Notes under the pieces: model-generated
What the model was told of the DNA's origin: nothing
The model's input: the letters and a program-made list of their open reading frames with translations, nothing else
Database searches by the model: none
In this document: in pieces, positions 8,971-19,841 of the stretch
How positions within the stretch are numbered: position 1 is the stretch's first letter
Layout: every line of letters starts with the position of its first letter
Origin: Megalonaias nervosa
Taxonomy: Eukaryota; Mollusca; Bivalvia; Unionida; Unionidae
Assembly: GCA_016617855.1 (NCBI GenBank)
Contig: JAECUM010001826.1
Coordinates: 58,860 to 122,859, forward strand
Direction of reading: 5' to 3'
Length of the DNA: 64,000 bases
Made by a program: the position numbers and the translations under genes

Positions 8971-10344
8971 CTACGATCTTACATACAGATTTATATTTAA
9001 CGACTTTGACCTCAGATCGAGCAAGTGGCCAGACTGGTCAGTAAGTTTAAAATGTATCCGTGATAAAAGACGACTATGACATCGCCGATAAGCATCATTG
9101 ATTGGTTCTGATACAATCAAATAACCTGGAGGGACTTGAGGTGTGAATGAGTAGAGAATGTATCCTTGTTGGGCCTGACTGGATTTATCAGTGTCAACTT
9201 GATAACTACCATCAATGACATCACATGCGAGATTTACCGCGATCGTTGATGTGATATTAACGATGTTCGGTGAAATGTGACGGCCACCACCGTATGGATC
9301 ATTATCGTATTTGAGAATACTTGCTGGTGGGGCTATTTTTCTCCAGGATTCAAGGATTGTTAGAAAATAAGCACGGATATCAAAATCGCATTTTGGATCC
9401 CTAAGTTGGGTATTTATATTACTTTCATAAATAATTTGATTACGATCAGATATAGGCGCATCAGAATAATTTATAAATTTATATAGGCTAATCCTGAGAT
9501 CACCAAAATCAGATTTTACTGCATTTAAATGTTTGATACCATCGATTACATTATTTTTTGTATCCTCGTTGTAATTCTGTATCAAACCGATGATTAAATT
9601 TTTAACATACAATTGAATTCGATCAAATTCATTTTCCATAGAAACATTTATATCGGTAAAAATTTTATGAAATCTAAGACCTTTACTGCCTACCACATAA
9701 AGATCGGATAAATCAAAAACATTTTCGCCGGCAATATTAACATATTTATGAAAATTCCACGGATATGTATTTCTGTAATCGGGTAATTTCATAAATGATT
9801 TTTCTGTCGTGAGAAACTCTTCCAAGCGTGGTTCTGGTGGACCTTCATAAACCGGTGAAATCTCTGGCCATCCTAATACTGATCTGATTGAAGACTGATA
9901 TATGTCCACAGCGTAATCCGGTGATAATATTTTAATGGCCGAAGACAGCTTTGGCTCGTGGACGGTAATGGCAATCTTTGATTCTTTTCCTGTGATGGAT
10001 TTAATTCTGCGCTGGAATTCTTCGTTGATCTGTTCTATTTGATAACTACCCGTTGGAATACTAACTACTTGCCAATCAGGAGTTCTATCGGGTTTATTTT
10101 TATTTGCAAATGCTAATGAATTATTCGGCGGAAGACCACCAAACGATTTTGACCTAATGTTGGGCCATCTATAATAAAACCGTAATTGCGCTAATGCTAT
10201 CTCGGAAGCTGGTATTGCAGTTGGAAAATTAATACTGAATTCAGGATTAGTTGAACTCGCCGATATCATTGTGGTTCTTACCGGAGCAGTTTTAGTGACG
10301 ATCTGTTGTAATAATTGTTGCGATCGCTGATCGAACGATGACAT
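8971..10344 (-). CDS. Penton-like/minor capsid protein (457 aa)
   Basis: Full-length intact ORF, start preceded by AGTATAATA. N-terminal features match an unnamed virion protein common in Polintons and adintoviruses: a strand-rich start, the IPTGSYQIEQINEEF motif near residues 95-110, then SSAIKI and SVLGWP. It ends with a strand pattern FKLTDQSGHLLDL-x5-LNINLYVR, as in the end of a jelly roll. It would form capsid vertices, but exact penton identity is inferred. Only its last 36 codons survive in element B (30600-30710), marking the deletion edge there. Neighbours are all virion genes on the same strand. Confidence 0.7.
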   Translation of the reverse strand: MSSFDQRSQQLLQQIVTKTAPVRTTMISASSTNPEFSINFPTAIPASEIALAQLRFYYRWPNIRSKSFGGLPPNNSLAFANKNKPDRTPDWQVVSIPTGSYQIEQINEEFQRRIKSITGKESKIAITVHEPKLSSAIKILSPDYAVDIYQSSIRSVLGWPEISPVYEGPPEPRLEEFLTTEKSFMKLPDYRNTYPWNFHKYVNIAGENVFDLSDLYVVGSKGLRFHKIFTDINVSMENEFDRIQLYVKNLIIGLIQNYNEDTKNNVIDGIKHLNAVKSDFGDLRISLYKFINYSDAPISDRNQIIYESNINTQLRDPKCDFDIRAYFLTILESWRKIAPPASILKYDNDPYGGGRHISPNIVNITSTIAVNLACDVIDGSYQVDTDKSSQAQQGYILYSFTPQVPPGYLIVSEPINDAYRRCHSRLLSRIHFKLTDQSGHLLDLRSKSLNINLYVRS

Positions 10345-10354
10345 TATTATACTA

Positions 10355-10837
10355 TTATTGTTTTAAATCCTGTTCAGGAATTTTTTCATCCATAACATCG
10401 TTATGGAATACTTCATTGTATATCTTTATTATAATACTGAATTCTTCGTCAGATATTATTCCATCATTAAGCGACGAAGAAATCATTAATGATAATTTAG
10501 AGTATGCGGTCGTTTCAGTGTGTAATTTCATCATGTACTCGTTCAATTTTTCATTTGTACACGTATTTATCTTTTACGCGATAATAATAAATATTCCAGC
10601 GATCGTGGTTGACGATGAAGCAATGATTGTTACAACGATCGGCGCTGTCATCGTCAGCGTTGATAATACTACGCCGGTTCCAGCAACTAGCGTAGAAACC
10701 GAATAAACGACGATGTCAACGACAACCGCACGTCTACGATATTTCTTTATTTTTGCTGTATAATTATCGATGATGGTTTTTAATTTATTCTGCCATGTTG
10801 TTACTTGATCGTATCTGTATCTGTTAACGTCTATCAT
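10355..10837 (-). pseudogene. Two-helix membrane protein, one internal stop
   Basis: The N-terminal half (10574-10837, 87 aa) has a basic helix (KIKKYRRR) followed by two hydrophobic segments rich in Val, Thr and Ile, at about residues 38-60 and 65-86. The stop TAA at 10574-10576 lies in the same frame as a 63-aa acidic helical remainder (to 10355), so a protein of about 160 aa was probably interrupted. Small two-TM proteins are common in Polinton virion blocks, with no agreed function. It lies 10 bp upstream of the penton-like gene. The alternative is two separate small genes. Confidence 0.6.
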
Positions 10838-10843
10838 TATACT

Positions 10844-11820
10844 TTAGTTGTTGTCTAAGACAGCGATAAATTCCAGACACCACCAGCAACGTCTCGGGGG
10901 TATTTCCGTTGATGTCAACGTAAATGTTTCTTTGGTGTCCTTGTTTAGCATCACCAGTAGAGGATTATGATATACATTCGGTGATGATGAAATGGCCGCA
11001 GTAATTTCCCAACCATGCATGGACAGCCTGTATAACCCAGTTACTTCTGCGGTATATTCGAGAGTGTTATCGCGCGGTGTCCACGTTGATACCCCAGATG
11101 CCACCGTGTACGTGATGTTGCTAATTTGTTTGTGTAGATATTAATCAGATTGGTTTTATTGACTATATTAGGAATTCTACTGACAATATCATTGAGTTTT
11201 GTATTAATGTCGGTGAGATTTATGTCAACGGTTGGTGGACTTCCAAGAAAATCATTAGTGGTTCTGTTTACGTCTCTGCGGAAATTCATAAACAGTTGTA
11301 CATGATTATAAAATTCAGTTCTAAATGTGGTCATTCCATCATTGATCGTCAACAACGAAGTTGTCATCGGAATATTTTTATCATCCACATATTTCTTTGT
11401 TGCGGCATCTTCATCACCTGATGGTTCTCTTAAAGCAACGATTTTATTTCCATTTATGTTAAGATCACCTGTCATTGTATCACCTGCGAATTTTAAACGA
11501 TCATCGACACTTTTTTAAATTTCATCTCTGATAGTTGCGATTGATACATTTGAGTCTCTGATTCTACCACCGTCAGTAAATACCGGAATATTGTCCGTGA
11601 TAGCACCAAGAACTCTACGAATTACATCGACCCACTTGATATTACTCGTCTTTAAAACACCGAATTTATCCTGAAAAATAACAACTTCATCTCGGTCAAC
11701 TCCAGATAAATTCATAATATCAGCAAGATCGTCGTTGGTGGCGTATTTTGATAAATCGATATCTTCTTTCTTCTTGCCGGTGAGAGCACTAGTAGACGAT
11801 CTTCCATAAATATCAACCAT
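10844..11820 (-). pseudogene. Fibre-like protein with tail-fibre repeat motif, two lesions
   Basis: The centre carries MTGDLNINGNKIVALREP followed by DAATKKYVD, the classic phage tail-fibre/adhesin motif, and a trimer-like helical stretch with regularly spaced Leu and Ile. The C-terminal 86 aa is strand-rich and could be the knob. A TAA at 11515-11517 separates the N-terminal 101 aa in the same frame, and an indel near 11110-11130 shifts the C-terminal part. Its ATG overlaps the protease stop by 8 nt. By position and motif it should be the vertex fibre that contacts the host cell; this is inference from the motif. Confidence 0.72.
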
Positions 11821-12295
11821 TATATGATAAGCGATTATTTAATGTATATTCGTGTACAGCTTTATGAGGTGGTTTCGTTGATCTTGATACAGCATCAAGT
11901 ACTGCTAGTGCTTCACGGCCACATATTGGTGGATCCGTTAATGTTTGTGTTGGTAGCGTTGAATACCAGAATGGAATATTGCCACCGACAGAGTTGGCAG
12001 TGACATACTTTAAAAATTCTTTTGGTGGCGCCAACCCATACGAATCAAAATAAACAATACCCCGTGGATCAATCGCGTACGCAACCCAGTGAGTGCCACG
12101 ACCAGAGCTTTTATCGAGATTAATAATACCTGTTTCTTTCAGATTTGGATTTTTTGGTAATTGATCACGCATAAAAACACCTCTAAAATTCTTTATATTT
12201 AGTTGCGCAGCAGCATCGAATAAATCAAAGTTAGACATCGGAAAAATCAGCGACGGTGAAGAAGTCACCGTGGAATTCTTAATCCTTTTCTCCAA
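11813..12295 (-). CDS. Adenain-like cysteine protease (160 aa)
   Basis: Intact ORF with the catalytic set of the adenovirus/Polinton C5-type protease in order: His69 (GTHWVAY), Asp84 (FDSYG), Gln117 and Cys125 (PPICGREAL). These enzymes cleave virion precursor proteins during maturation. Likely substrates are the neighbouring pX-like and pVI-like proteins, which contain Gly-rich sites. It overlaps the upstream pX-like gene by 31 nt and the fibre start by 8 nt, implying tight coupling in one transcription unit. This is the clearest intact virion gene in element A. Confidence 0.92.
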   Translation of the reverse strand: MEKRIKNSTVTSSPSLIFPMSNFDLFDAAAQLNIKNFRGVFMRDQLPKNPNLKETGIINLDKSSGRGTHWVAYAIDPRGIVYFDSYGLAPPKEFLKYVTANSVGGNIPFWYSTLPTQTLTDPPICGREALAVLDAVSRSTKPPHKAVHEYTLNNRLSYNG

Positions 12296-12651
12296 ACGTT
12301 GTTTGGTCGAGACTCTGGAAGTCTCAGACCGTGACCTCTTCGTTTCCTTTTTTCAAATCCTTTTCCTGTTGCTTTCTTTAATGCCATTCCAGCAGCTGTC
12401 CCAACTGCACCTAACGCAGCAGCTTTTGCAACAGCTGGAGCGGCTGCGGCTATTAATGCTGGAATAGCTGCGAGAAGCGGAAATATTCCTCCGGTTTTAA
12501 TAGTATCCTTGATTGCACCCACGGAAAGATTTAATCGTATTCCTTTATTGGCATGTTTAGCTTCGTTGAATCTCTTAAACTGACGTTCGGTCAACGATAA
12601 TTTATTTGCACCGCTCATTTGTTCTTGTTTTAATGATATTTTTTTCCGCAT
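12265..12651 (-). CDS. pX-like basic core/membrane peptide precursor (128 aa)
   Basis: Intact ORF. A Lys-rich N-terminus is followed by a long Ala/Ile/Leu hydrophobic segment (about residues 55-90, PLLAAIPALIAAAAPAVAKA) and a highly basic Gly/Arg tail (KRKRRGHG). This layout is typical of adenovirus pX/mu-like and Polinton small virion proteins that bind DNA or membranes after protease cleavage. It sits directly upstream of the protease. There is no signal peptide. Confidence 0.65.
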   Translation of the reverse strand: MRKKISLKQEQMSGANKLSLTERQFKRFNEAKHANKGIRLNLSVGAIKDTIKTGGIFPLLAAIPALIAAAAPAVAKAAALGAVGTAAGMALKKATGKGFEKRKRRGHGLRLPESRPNNVWRKGLRIPR

Positions 12652-12757
12652 CGTGATGCTAACGGTGATTGTAATCGTTTAATCTGACCCGGGGTCAGAC
12701 TGACACTAACATGATGATATGACATTTATGATATATATTTGATTTCTAAATACTGAT
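12652..12757. other. Spacer with GACC/GGTC palindrome
   Basis: A 106-bp spacer between the capsid and pX-like genes. It includes ctgacccggggtcag, a 15-bp palindrome at about 12686-12700. It is the longest gap in the virion block and may hold a promoter for the downstream pX/protease/fibre genes. Confidence 0.4.
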
Positions 12758-14160
12758 TTAAATCAGCGCTTGCATATTCTCTACGGGAGCATCAACGACT
12801 CTCATGCGACCACCAACACCTTCAAGTAACATTGTTTTATCGCTGAGTGTAACGGCGATTACTCTGTAATTAGGAATATCTATGATATTTCTGTGAACAC
12901 GAGCTCGAAAATGTATATCTACAACAGATTGTCTGGTTAAATCTAAATGTTCGAGTGAAAAGTAATAAATTGGATATAAGGTTGTAAAATCTAACTGTGG
13001 TATTTGTAAACCAGAATCAATATTTTGATCACGTCCCATAAACGACATTAGACGATGATACACACGCGCTACTTGATTTTGATCAAAATTCAACAAAATA
13101 TCCTCGGATGGTTCTTGATGTCCATTTATTCTTAAGGAAACCTCGGAAATACCAAGTTTGTCAAATATTATCGAACTTCGTATTTGATTATTTAATCGTG
13201 TATTATTTTGAAGCGCAATGAATATATGTCGCGTTGCAGAAATACCATGCTGAGAAGCTATTTGCCATGTAAATAGACCATTAATTGCTCTTTGAACAGC
13301 ATCTGTGGTCATTGTTAACCATGATAACGTCGATTTACCACCTTGACCCATAAAAGAGAGTAGACGTTCTTCTTCAGATATTGTTGGAGTCATTACTGGC
13401 ATCCACAATGAAAGTTTTGTTAGTACTACTTTACCATGAAGTGCTCTAGTTGCAGCACCATCAGCTACTTCAACGTGCCATATTGCATCATCGTCCGTGG
13501 CTTTTCTTACAAGTACAACTGTGTGTTTAGCTCCAAAAATAACTTTTCTAACATTTCTGCAGAATCCAAAAATATGTGATAATGGAATTGCACATGAAAA
13601 CATTCTATCCTTCAACATTGCTTTACGTGTTGAAAATCCTAAGTTGAAATTTGCGTTCATTGATACTACTGCGGGAGTTTCTGCGGTTCCTGCAGCGTTT
13701 CTTACAATACCTGTAGTTACATTTTTGTGATTTGGATTATCAGAAGTGTCCTTGGTAAACATCATTGATAGACCAGCTGATCTTGAATAATCGTCGCTAT
13801 ATCTTGCAAGGCCAAGTATCGTCGTGGCAACGTCAACATCTTTTTGAATCGATTCAATATTTTTCCGTCAATCATGTACGTGGCGCTGTCGAATAACGCC
13901 ATGATTCCATTATTAACAAAACCCAAACCATCCTCGTTTCCGTATTCAGTATTATCTGCTTTAAAAATTTTACCTTCAACTTCAATGAATGCTTCAGCGG
14001 GTAAGAAATACCTACTTGTATCTTGAACTTGAAATTCAATTCGTCCACGCTGATCTGGAATTCGAGCGTCATAAGAATAATATTGATAATCACGCACAGA
14101 CTCATCCTTGAGAACAGGTGCGTACATGTCAAATGCGGGATCAGATATACGTTTGAACAT
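12758..14160 (-). pseudogene. Double jelly-roll major capsid protein, one frameshift
   Basis: About 467 codons in two frames: 132 aa from 14160 and 335 aa ending at 12758. The N-terminal part has strand motifs seen in DJR capsid proteins (RGRIEFQVQDTSRYFLPAEA, then a NNG-x-ALFDSATYMIDGK segment, equivalent to the conserved LF-x-DV-x-LNGK region). The break falls at an A-run near 13860-13867 and looks like loss of one A; no other break is seen. By position and length it is the main shell protein. It is shorter than classic Polinton capsid proteins (about 500-650 aa) and closer to those of Polinton-like viruses. Confidence 0.78.
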
Positions 14161-14173
14161 GTTATGTTATTGG

Positions 14174-14626
14174 TCATCGTCTAATATGAAGACCACTTCG
14201 GGAAGTGAGGCCACTTCCTGCCATCATACTTGCTGCTACATATTTTTCCTTTTCATCAGCTAACTCTGCTAGTTTTTGATTTGCGGCTTGATTTATTATT
14301 TTAATAACACTTGCAAGAATCACTTCAGTGCTGGGTAATTTTACTGGCTGAGGTTTTCGTCGTATTAATCGTGCTAGTCTATCCTTGATTGCAGAGAATG
14401 CTTTACTGGCAGCATCACCAGCAGCGCTAATACCTTTTCCACGAATAATGTCAATAGCTTTCATGCCTAATTGCTTTGCAATCGGTATTGCTTTCGGGGC
14501 GATTCTTGAAAATAAACCCTTAACAACATCACCGAATCCATCTCCGTAAAATTTCTTGTATACAGGTAATCTTGAATTCACCACCCTGACCATGGTTGGT
14601 CCACGTTGAGCAGCGTGTATGATCAT
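14174..14626 (-). CDS. pVI-like minor virion protein (150 aa)
   Basis: Intact ORF with start context TATAATAGATG. Basic N-terminus, FYGDGFGDVVKGLF (residues 26-39), an amphipathic stretch rich in Ile, Ala and Lys, then a helical tail and a Gly-Leu-Ser-Arg end. The Gly-rich FYGDGFGD followed by an amphipathic helix resembles adenovirus pVI/Polinton pVI-like proteins, which link capsid and membrane and are cut by the viral protease. It lies 13 bp upstream of the capsid gene. Confidence 0.62.
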   Translation of the reverse strand: MIIHAAQRGPTMVRVVNSRLPVYKKFYGDGFGDVVKGLFSRIAPKAIPIAKQLGMKAIDIIRGKGISAAGDAASKAFSAIKDRLARLIRRKPQPVKLPSTEVILASVIKIINQAANQKLAELADEKEKYVAASMMAGSGLTSRSGLHIRR

Positions 14627-14664
14627 CTATTATAATAATTATATCTAACTGTTTAATCAGTGAC

Positions 14665-15303
14665 TTAGTCACTATGATAATCATCGGTAATTTCATTAAT
14701 GAGAGACCGATACACGTTAATATCCATGATGCCACCGGTAAATAATCGTTGACAAATTGATGAGATTTCGTTGATAATTTCAGGAGAATTATTACCAGCT
14801 CGTTTTCCACCGATTAAAATTTCTAATCTATCTACGTCGGCAATGATATTATCGGGACAAATAACAAGACCACTTCCAGTTGTTGTATTAATACCACTTC
14901 CAGTTGCGCATTTATCGGGACCTGATAAATCAAGGATATCTGGGAATCCTTCTGGGGAATAAAATGCTTCATCGCTGGATGATTTAGATAATTTTTCTTG
15001 TGGTTGTCGTTGTCTTATTGATGATAGTCGTTGTCGTCGTTGTTGTGTTCGTTGTTCTAGTTCTTTTTCTCGTAGTTCTTTTATTCGTCGTCGTTGTTGA
15101 AATATCTTTTGTTGTTGTTCTGGTGATAACTGCATAAACGAAATATGTTCATCTATTTCACGAATATATTCCATATATCTTGGATCAGTGGTTCGAGCTT
15201 GATCAACGTCATAGTATACGCGAAATATCCATTTGTACCAAGTTTCGCGATTTACAAAATCATCAGAGTATTTATATTTTAAAAAATTGTTTTCGATTAT
15301 CAT
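14665..15303 (-). CDS. Unrecognised virion-block protein (212 aa)
   Basis: Intact ORF. The N-terminal 55 residues are aromatic-rich (YKWIFRVYYD). A Gln/Arg/Glu-rich coiled coil follows at about residues 58-105, then a Ser/Gly-rich linker and a C-terminal helical domain with GGKRAGN. No family recognised. It overlaps the upstream 164-aa ORF by 32 nt. Its position at the start of the virion block suggests a structural or assembly role. Confidence 0.6.
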   Translation of the reverse strand: MIIENNFLKYKYSDDFVNRETWYKWIFRVYYDVDQARTTDPRYMEYIREIDEHISFMQLSPEQQQKIFQQRRRIKELREKELEQRTQQRRQRLSSIRQRQPQEKLSKSSSDEAFYSPEGFPDILDLSGPDKCATGSGINTTTGSGLVICPDNIIADVDRLEILIGGKRAGNNSPEIINEISSICQRLFTGGIMDINVYRSLINEITDDYHSD

Positions 15304-15766
15304 AACTTTTTACAGCACTTGCAGCTAATTGGCTTATATTTTTAGCCTGTCCGATATCATTAATAACATCTTCGCTAAATTTATCAGACGGATTAACCCT
15401 GACTCGTACTTGTTCTGGTTCTTGTTGAGCAACACCTTCCGCTTGGTCTGCATCCTCAGATATTTCCGGGGTTGGCATCGCAGTAGCTGTTTTTTTTTCC
15501 GGAAGTTCTCGTAGAATTTTTTTTGTCCTTTTAGTTCGCTCCGCTATTTTTTCAGTTGATTCAGCGGTCTTTTTCAACACGGGAAGAATACCTTCAGTAG
15601 TTTTCGTGATAGGTTTAAATAATTGTTCTGCGGATTCTGTAAATTCTTCTTGTGTTTGTTGACGCTCTTGTAATTTTTGTCTGACAGAATCACGGACAGG
15701 TAGATATTTCTTGATTGCTTCTAGTCGCTCTCGAGCTAATCTTGCTGAGTGAGCTTCACCAATCAT
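15272..15766 (-). CDS. Unrecognised charged helical protein (164 aa)
   Basis: Intact ORF, the first gene of the minus-strand virion block, beginning 26 bp inside the right TIR. It is rich in Lys, Glu, Gln and Thr. A long helical region (about residues 5-95) has KTTEG, KKTAEST and ERTKRTKK heptad-like repeats, followed by an acidic Pro/Glu-rich linker. No family recognised. Its start is preceded by TTATATCAATA. Confidence 0.6.
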   Translation of the reverse strand: MIGEAHSARLARERLEAIKKYLPVRDSVRQKLQERQQTQEEFTESAEQLFKPITKTTEGILPVLKKTAESTEKIAERTKRTKKILRELPEKKTATAMPTPEISEDADQAEGVAQQEPEQVRVRVNPSDKFSEDVINDIGQAKNISQLAASAVKSYDNRKQFFKI

Positions 15767-15792
15767 TATTGATATAACGCAATGGTTTAATT

Positions 15793-16028
15793 ACAGCAGC
15801 AGAGAGGGTGGACTGGCAAAAATGACACGCACGAGCACCGCATAGCATTTACAAACACAGATGTCACGTAAAGTAACAGCGTAAATAACCTACGTAGAGA
15901 GAATCTCAATTCGGTTACAGATTCTGGTTTAACGTTATTGACCCTATATTTTTTGCCTTATTTAGTATGATTTCATGTTTAAATCTTTTGGTCGAAACCA
16001 ATTTGTAGGGTCCACCCTCTCTGCTGCT
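15793..16028 (-). repeat. Element A right terminal inverted repeat
   Basis: Reverse complement of 339-574, ending CCACCCTCTCTGCTGCT. It is followed by TGAGT, the copy of the left flank. Confidence 0.92.
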
Positions 16029-16033
16029 TGAGT
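16029..16033. other. Target-site duplication of element A (right)
   Basis: TGAGT, identical to 334-338. Confidence 0.85.
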
Positions 16034-17146
16034 AATGCAGAGTCTAGGTAATGCTTAAGGCTTCAATCCTTCTGTGCATGCATATGGACCATACTGTATT
16101 TTCTTAATGATGTTGACTCAGTATAGACTGGTACATCATATTACCATGTTACTACTTAGAAAACATACCCAAATAAGATTCAGCATACTTTCTTATTCAT
16201 TTTGTATCCTACTGCATTTAGTAATCAATGGGAGATACTGGATGCAGTGAATGATTTTCATTTCTGATCCATGTATTTACCAAAGTGCTGAGCATTTCGA
16301 GGTGACCTCTGATGGGAGGTGCCCTGAAGATAACATCCTATTAAAGTGACAACTGAGAAATAACTGACTGTCAATAGTAAGGTATCAAATTAAAAAATAA
16401 TAAGTAAATTTGGGAAATGTTATGTAACTTGCCTTTTAACTCTGGATCAAAACACTACACTGAAACAAAACTCGCATGTTGACAATACACCCTTGATGAG
16501 CCCCCACATGCTAATTAACAAGTTTGTATTGAATATCTTAGGTCATGTGACTAATTTAACTTGTTTAAGTTGTGAAGCAGATGATGTTTTGACATATTGC
16601 TTGGCATTAGTTTACTTAAATGTGTACATATGATTTTTTAAAAGCCATGAATATAGTTACTCTTCAACTTTAAAATTTGTATGGCTATGAGAACTTTCTG
16701 ACATTATGTTTACATATGAGTTATTCAGATGTGACACATGAAGAAAGCACTGAACAAATATGCTCTAAATGCTGCTGTAATAGACATGCCATGGAAATAA
16801 GACTAATGGCAGTATACATTATCAATATGCAAGTAATATTTATTTGTTAATCTTTGAAGGACAGAGTTTGGTCAAATTGAATGCAATATGCCAGTTTAAT
16901 GGAAACATTTGACCACCATGCTAAGTCATTGTGGGAAGAAACTTCTCAGTACCGCCAAGTTATTTTCTGTGCTTAAATTGTGTATAATGATAGTCTTGCT
17001 AAATACAGCTCAGTTACAAATGAAAGCCAGCAGGTAGTAACTAGAATTTTGCAAGGATTTTTATTTACTCAAGCAATATTAATAATGTGCACAAGTTTAT
17101 TCATGATAGATAATCAGGTTATAGTATTACACTGTTTTTTCCCTAG
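16034..17146. other. Host non-coding DNA upstream of the first visible receptor exon
   Basis: AT-rich, with no repeat array and no credible ORF. It ends in a polypyrimidine tract and acceptor (ttttttccctag) at 17146. Confidence 0.6.
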
Positions 17147-17315
17147 GGACAGGTGCACTGGGAGAAATATAACAATGTCACATCTACTCATTTGAACACA
17201 ACTGACTCACCAGATCGGTATACATTTGCTGTTTCCCTCGAAACATACGCTAAAAGTACAGATAGAAGAAGCACTGGACTACAGTGGGAAGAGTGCATAT
17301 ATATCAAAGACGAAA
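17147..17315 (+). CDS. Receptor exon 1 of window: end of an FN3-type domain
   Basis: Acceptor ccctag, donor gtgagt. It encodes about 56 residues starting GQVHWEKYNNVT and ending GLQWEECIYIKDE. The Y-x-F-x-V strand (RYTFAVSLETY) and two N-x-T glycosylation sites fit an extracellular cytokine-receptor FN3 domain. It ends in phase 1, which matches the next exon. Upstream exons are not visible here; element A may lie in the preceding intron. Confidence 0.72.
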
Positions 17316-19194
17316 GTGAGTAGCAATACATGTAGAACATTTCTTATGGAAATGATTGAATCAGGTTGCGTATTAGAAATCAGTAATGCATAAAGGACAT
17401 TACCAAATTCCAGCTGAGACATGGAGGGACAGAAGGCACTGATCAACAAAAAGCCAGAAGTCTCAATCACTGCACTATCCATATTTAATTTAAGCATATG
17501 CCTTCCACCACCCATTAATTTTTGGAACATTCTCTGTATTTTTGAAGACAAATGTCAATAAAAAATATATTGTTGCACTGTTAGAACTCTCAACTCTACC
17601 TCAGTATAATACACATGATTATAACATTATTAAAACATAATTATTTGACAAAAATAAATGTACAAATACAATACAATGAAATAAATATATATTTAATTTC
17701 AAAAATACAACAAAAAAAACATAAATTGTCACTATACATTTTACTCTGCTTTTGTTTATTTCTCCTACCCCCTCTGGACACCACATGCATGCAGTCATCA
17801 AAGTTTTGGTTATTCACACTGTAGTGTAGTTCAAAACGTTCTGTACATAATGCAGTCTGCAGTTATGTACCCCAACTGCTGAATTATTACTAAAGGTTTG
17901 AATGGAACTTTGCTTGTTAACTCCCTAACCTCCTTTAATGCCGTCAATAAATTGTAAGTTACTTTTTTTTAAAAAATGATGAGGAAAGAATTACTTGAGT
18001 TAGAGAAGCGAAATTTTATTGATACTGTATGTGGATAGCAATTTCAGATTTTTGCTTCGGGGCATATTTTCTTGATTTATGTCCTCTTTGCTTTAGTCTG
18101 TGTAATTAGTTCTTAAATGTTGTTTTGCCAACTACAGTTTTTCTCAAATTGGTAGTCCTTTTTTAATTTTTAATTGATCTTTAGAGCAATGCTGCAGTGA
18201 TCTACAATGAAAAATTCTCTAGATTTTTTCTTTTGTGTGGAATAAAATATGTTTGTTGTATTGTTCCTTTTAAAGCATTGATCTTTAAGTATAAAATATA
18301 TTAGCAGTTTAAATGCTGTTGGAGAAAGGGTGAATAAATATTATGAAATGATCTTAGAATATTGGGATCAAACATTGTTAGTTAAGTTAAAATTCACAAG
18401 GATTCTGATTGTTTCATGAGTTCTATAGCAGGTCTTCAAACATTGCAATCCTTGTATGATCAGTATTCTTACATGAACAATTATTGCATGAACAGGAAAA
18501 GGGAATTTGGAATCCATGTGCGATTGGTATTTTTACATGAGCAATTATTGCATGAACAGGAAATGGGAATTTTGGAAACATGAATCTGTACTCAAATCTC
18601 ATATGCAATTCCTAATATTGGAATACAGCTGATGTCACAGAAAGTGTACATGGCAAACCAGCCACAACCAGCCAAATAACGCAAGCTGAAATAACAATTC
18701 ATCATTTGCACTGGTGTGGTATAGGGGAATTTCAACCTAGGGTCAGAATTTGTTGGCAGGAATTAAGCTTTGATAAGTTCCTGCAATCGCATTGTGATGT
18801 CTGAATTATGGGATTTCTCATCCCCACACAATGCATATGATAGATTTTTTTAATCTCATTTGAAACCATGCCTGAATTTCATAGCCAAAATTTAAATCTG
18901 GACTTGAAACTAGTTTAATTTAAAGCTACCTGGCAGCTGAAATTTAGGTCAAACTTAAAATTGACCAAATGTGATATGTCTAGACCTAACTTTTATGTTT
19001 TGTATTGGTGAAATTGGTGCCAGACTGGTAAAGGGAAAACAGTATGTTTTATCATTGGTATGGTTGTAACCATAAAAATATTGAGTATTTTCTAAAATGT
19101 TTTATATAACTAGAAAGACCATGACAAGTTTGAATTCCATATGATGACCCCAAAGTATGTGTAGTAAATAAAGGTTACCACTTGCAATAGATAT

Positions 19195-19395
19195 TCACAT
19201 GCAAGTCAAGTCCAACTGTAAAAGACAAGGACCCTGATCTGCCATTGCATAATGCACCAGGAGATTATGGTCTATATTGTTTGTTCTACTAATTACACTT
19301 AGCAAACTGCATAGACCAAGATATGTCAGTGCATAATGCAACAGCAGATCTGAGTCTTTGCAATTTGCATTTGGATGTGACTTAGAAGTAAGTAT
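19195..19395. mobile_element. MITE-like repeat, family M copy 1
   Basis: Ends resemble 'gcaagtcaagtccaact' and 'ggatgtgacttagaagtaag' in inverted orientation. The inside has paired 'gatctgccattgcataatgca' blocks. Same family as 49048-49215, 49915-50117 and 58857-59037. Confidence 0.6.
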
Positions 19396-19500
19396 AGGCA
19401 GGATATCATGTCAAAATTGTTTCCAGTATTAAAAGCCATCATGAAAAGAATGCAGATGTTCGTGACATCAAGCTTAATGATATGATCTATAGCATCACAA

Positions 19501-19650
19501 GTGCTTATCTATGCCACATGGCTTTCTCACACAGGCAAACTGTCACGCAGGGCTTTGTCACACAGTCAAACTGTGGCACACATGGCTGTGACACACAGGC
19601 AAACTGTGTCACACATAGCTTTCTCACATAGGCAAACTATGCTACACATA
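19501..19650. repeat. Tandem repeat, ~33-bp unit
   Basis: About four copies built on 'cacacaggcaaactgt' and 'cacatggctttct'. Confidence 0.75.
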
Positions 19651-19841
19651 AGAATGAGAAAATATCATAACTGCAATAAGAATTTCTGCATCGAAGCTAT
19701 GAAATAAAATTGGTATGTAACGAAAGTAAATATTTCGATTTTTATTAGTAATTTATGACTACTGACATGTGGTAAAATTTGGGTACAGTTTATTTTTTTC
19801 ACAGGAATGAGGTCTTTATCATAAGCAAATGCTCTTATTAT

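Larger units (their letters stand above)
339..16028. mobile_element. Element A: Polinton/Maverick-like endogenous virus with virion genes
   Basis: A 15.7-kb element bounded by 236-bp terminal inverted repeats and a 5-bp target duplication. It carries the hallmark Polinton set: rve-type integrase, B-family polymerase, packaging ATPase, adenain-like protease, double jelly-roll capsid protein and penton-like protein. Extras are a PLA2, two HNH nucleases, a fibre-like protein and zinc ribbons. Early/replication genes lie in the left half and virion genes lie as one minus-strand block (8971-15766) in the right half. At least seven genes carry a stop or frameshift, so this copy cannot make virus by itself. 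Several others (protease, penton-like, pX-like, pVI-like, two unknowns) are intact, which points to a fairly recent insertion. Confidence 0.95.

Noticed and set aside
16980..17195. 71-codon ORF overlapping the first receptor exon
   Set aside because: Different frame from the spliced exon, which has good splice sites and protein features.
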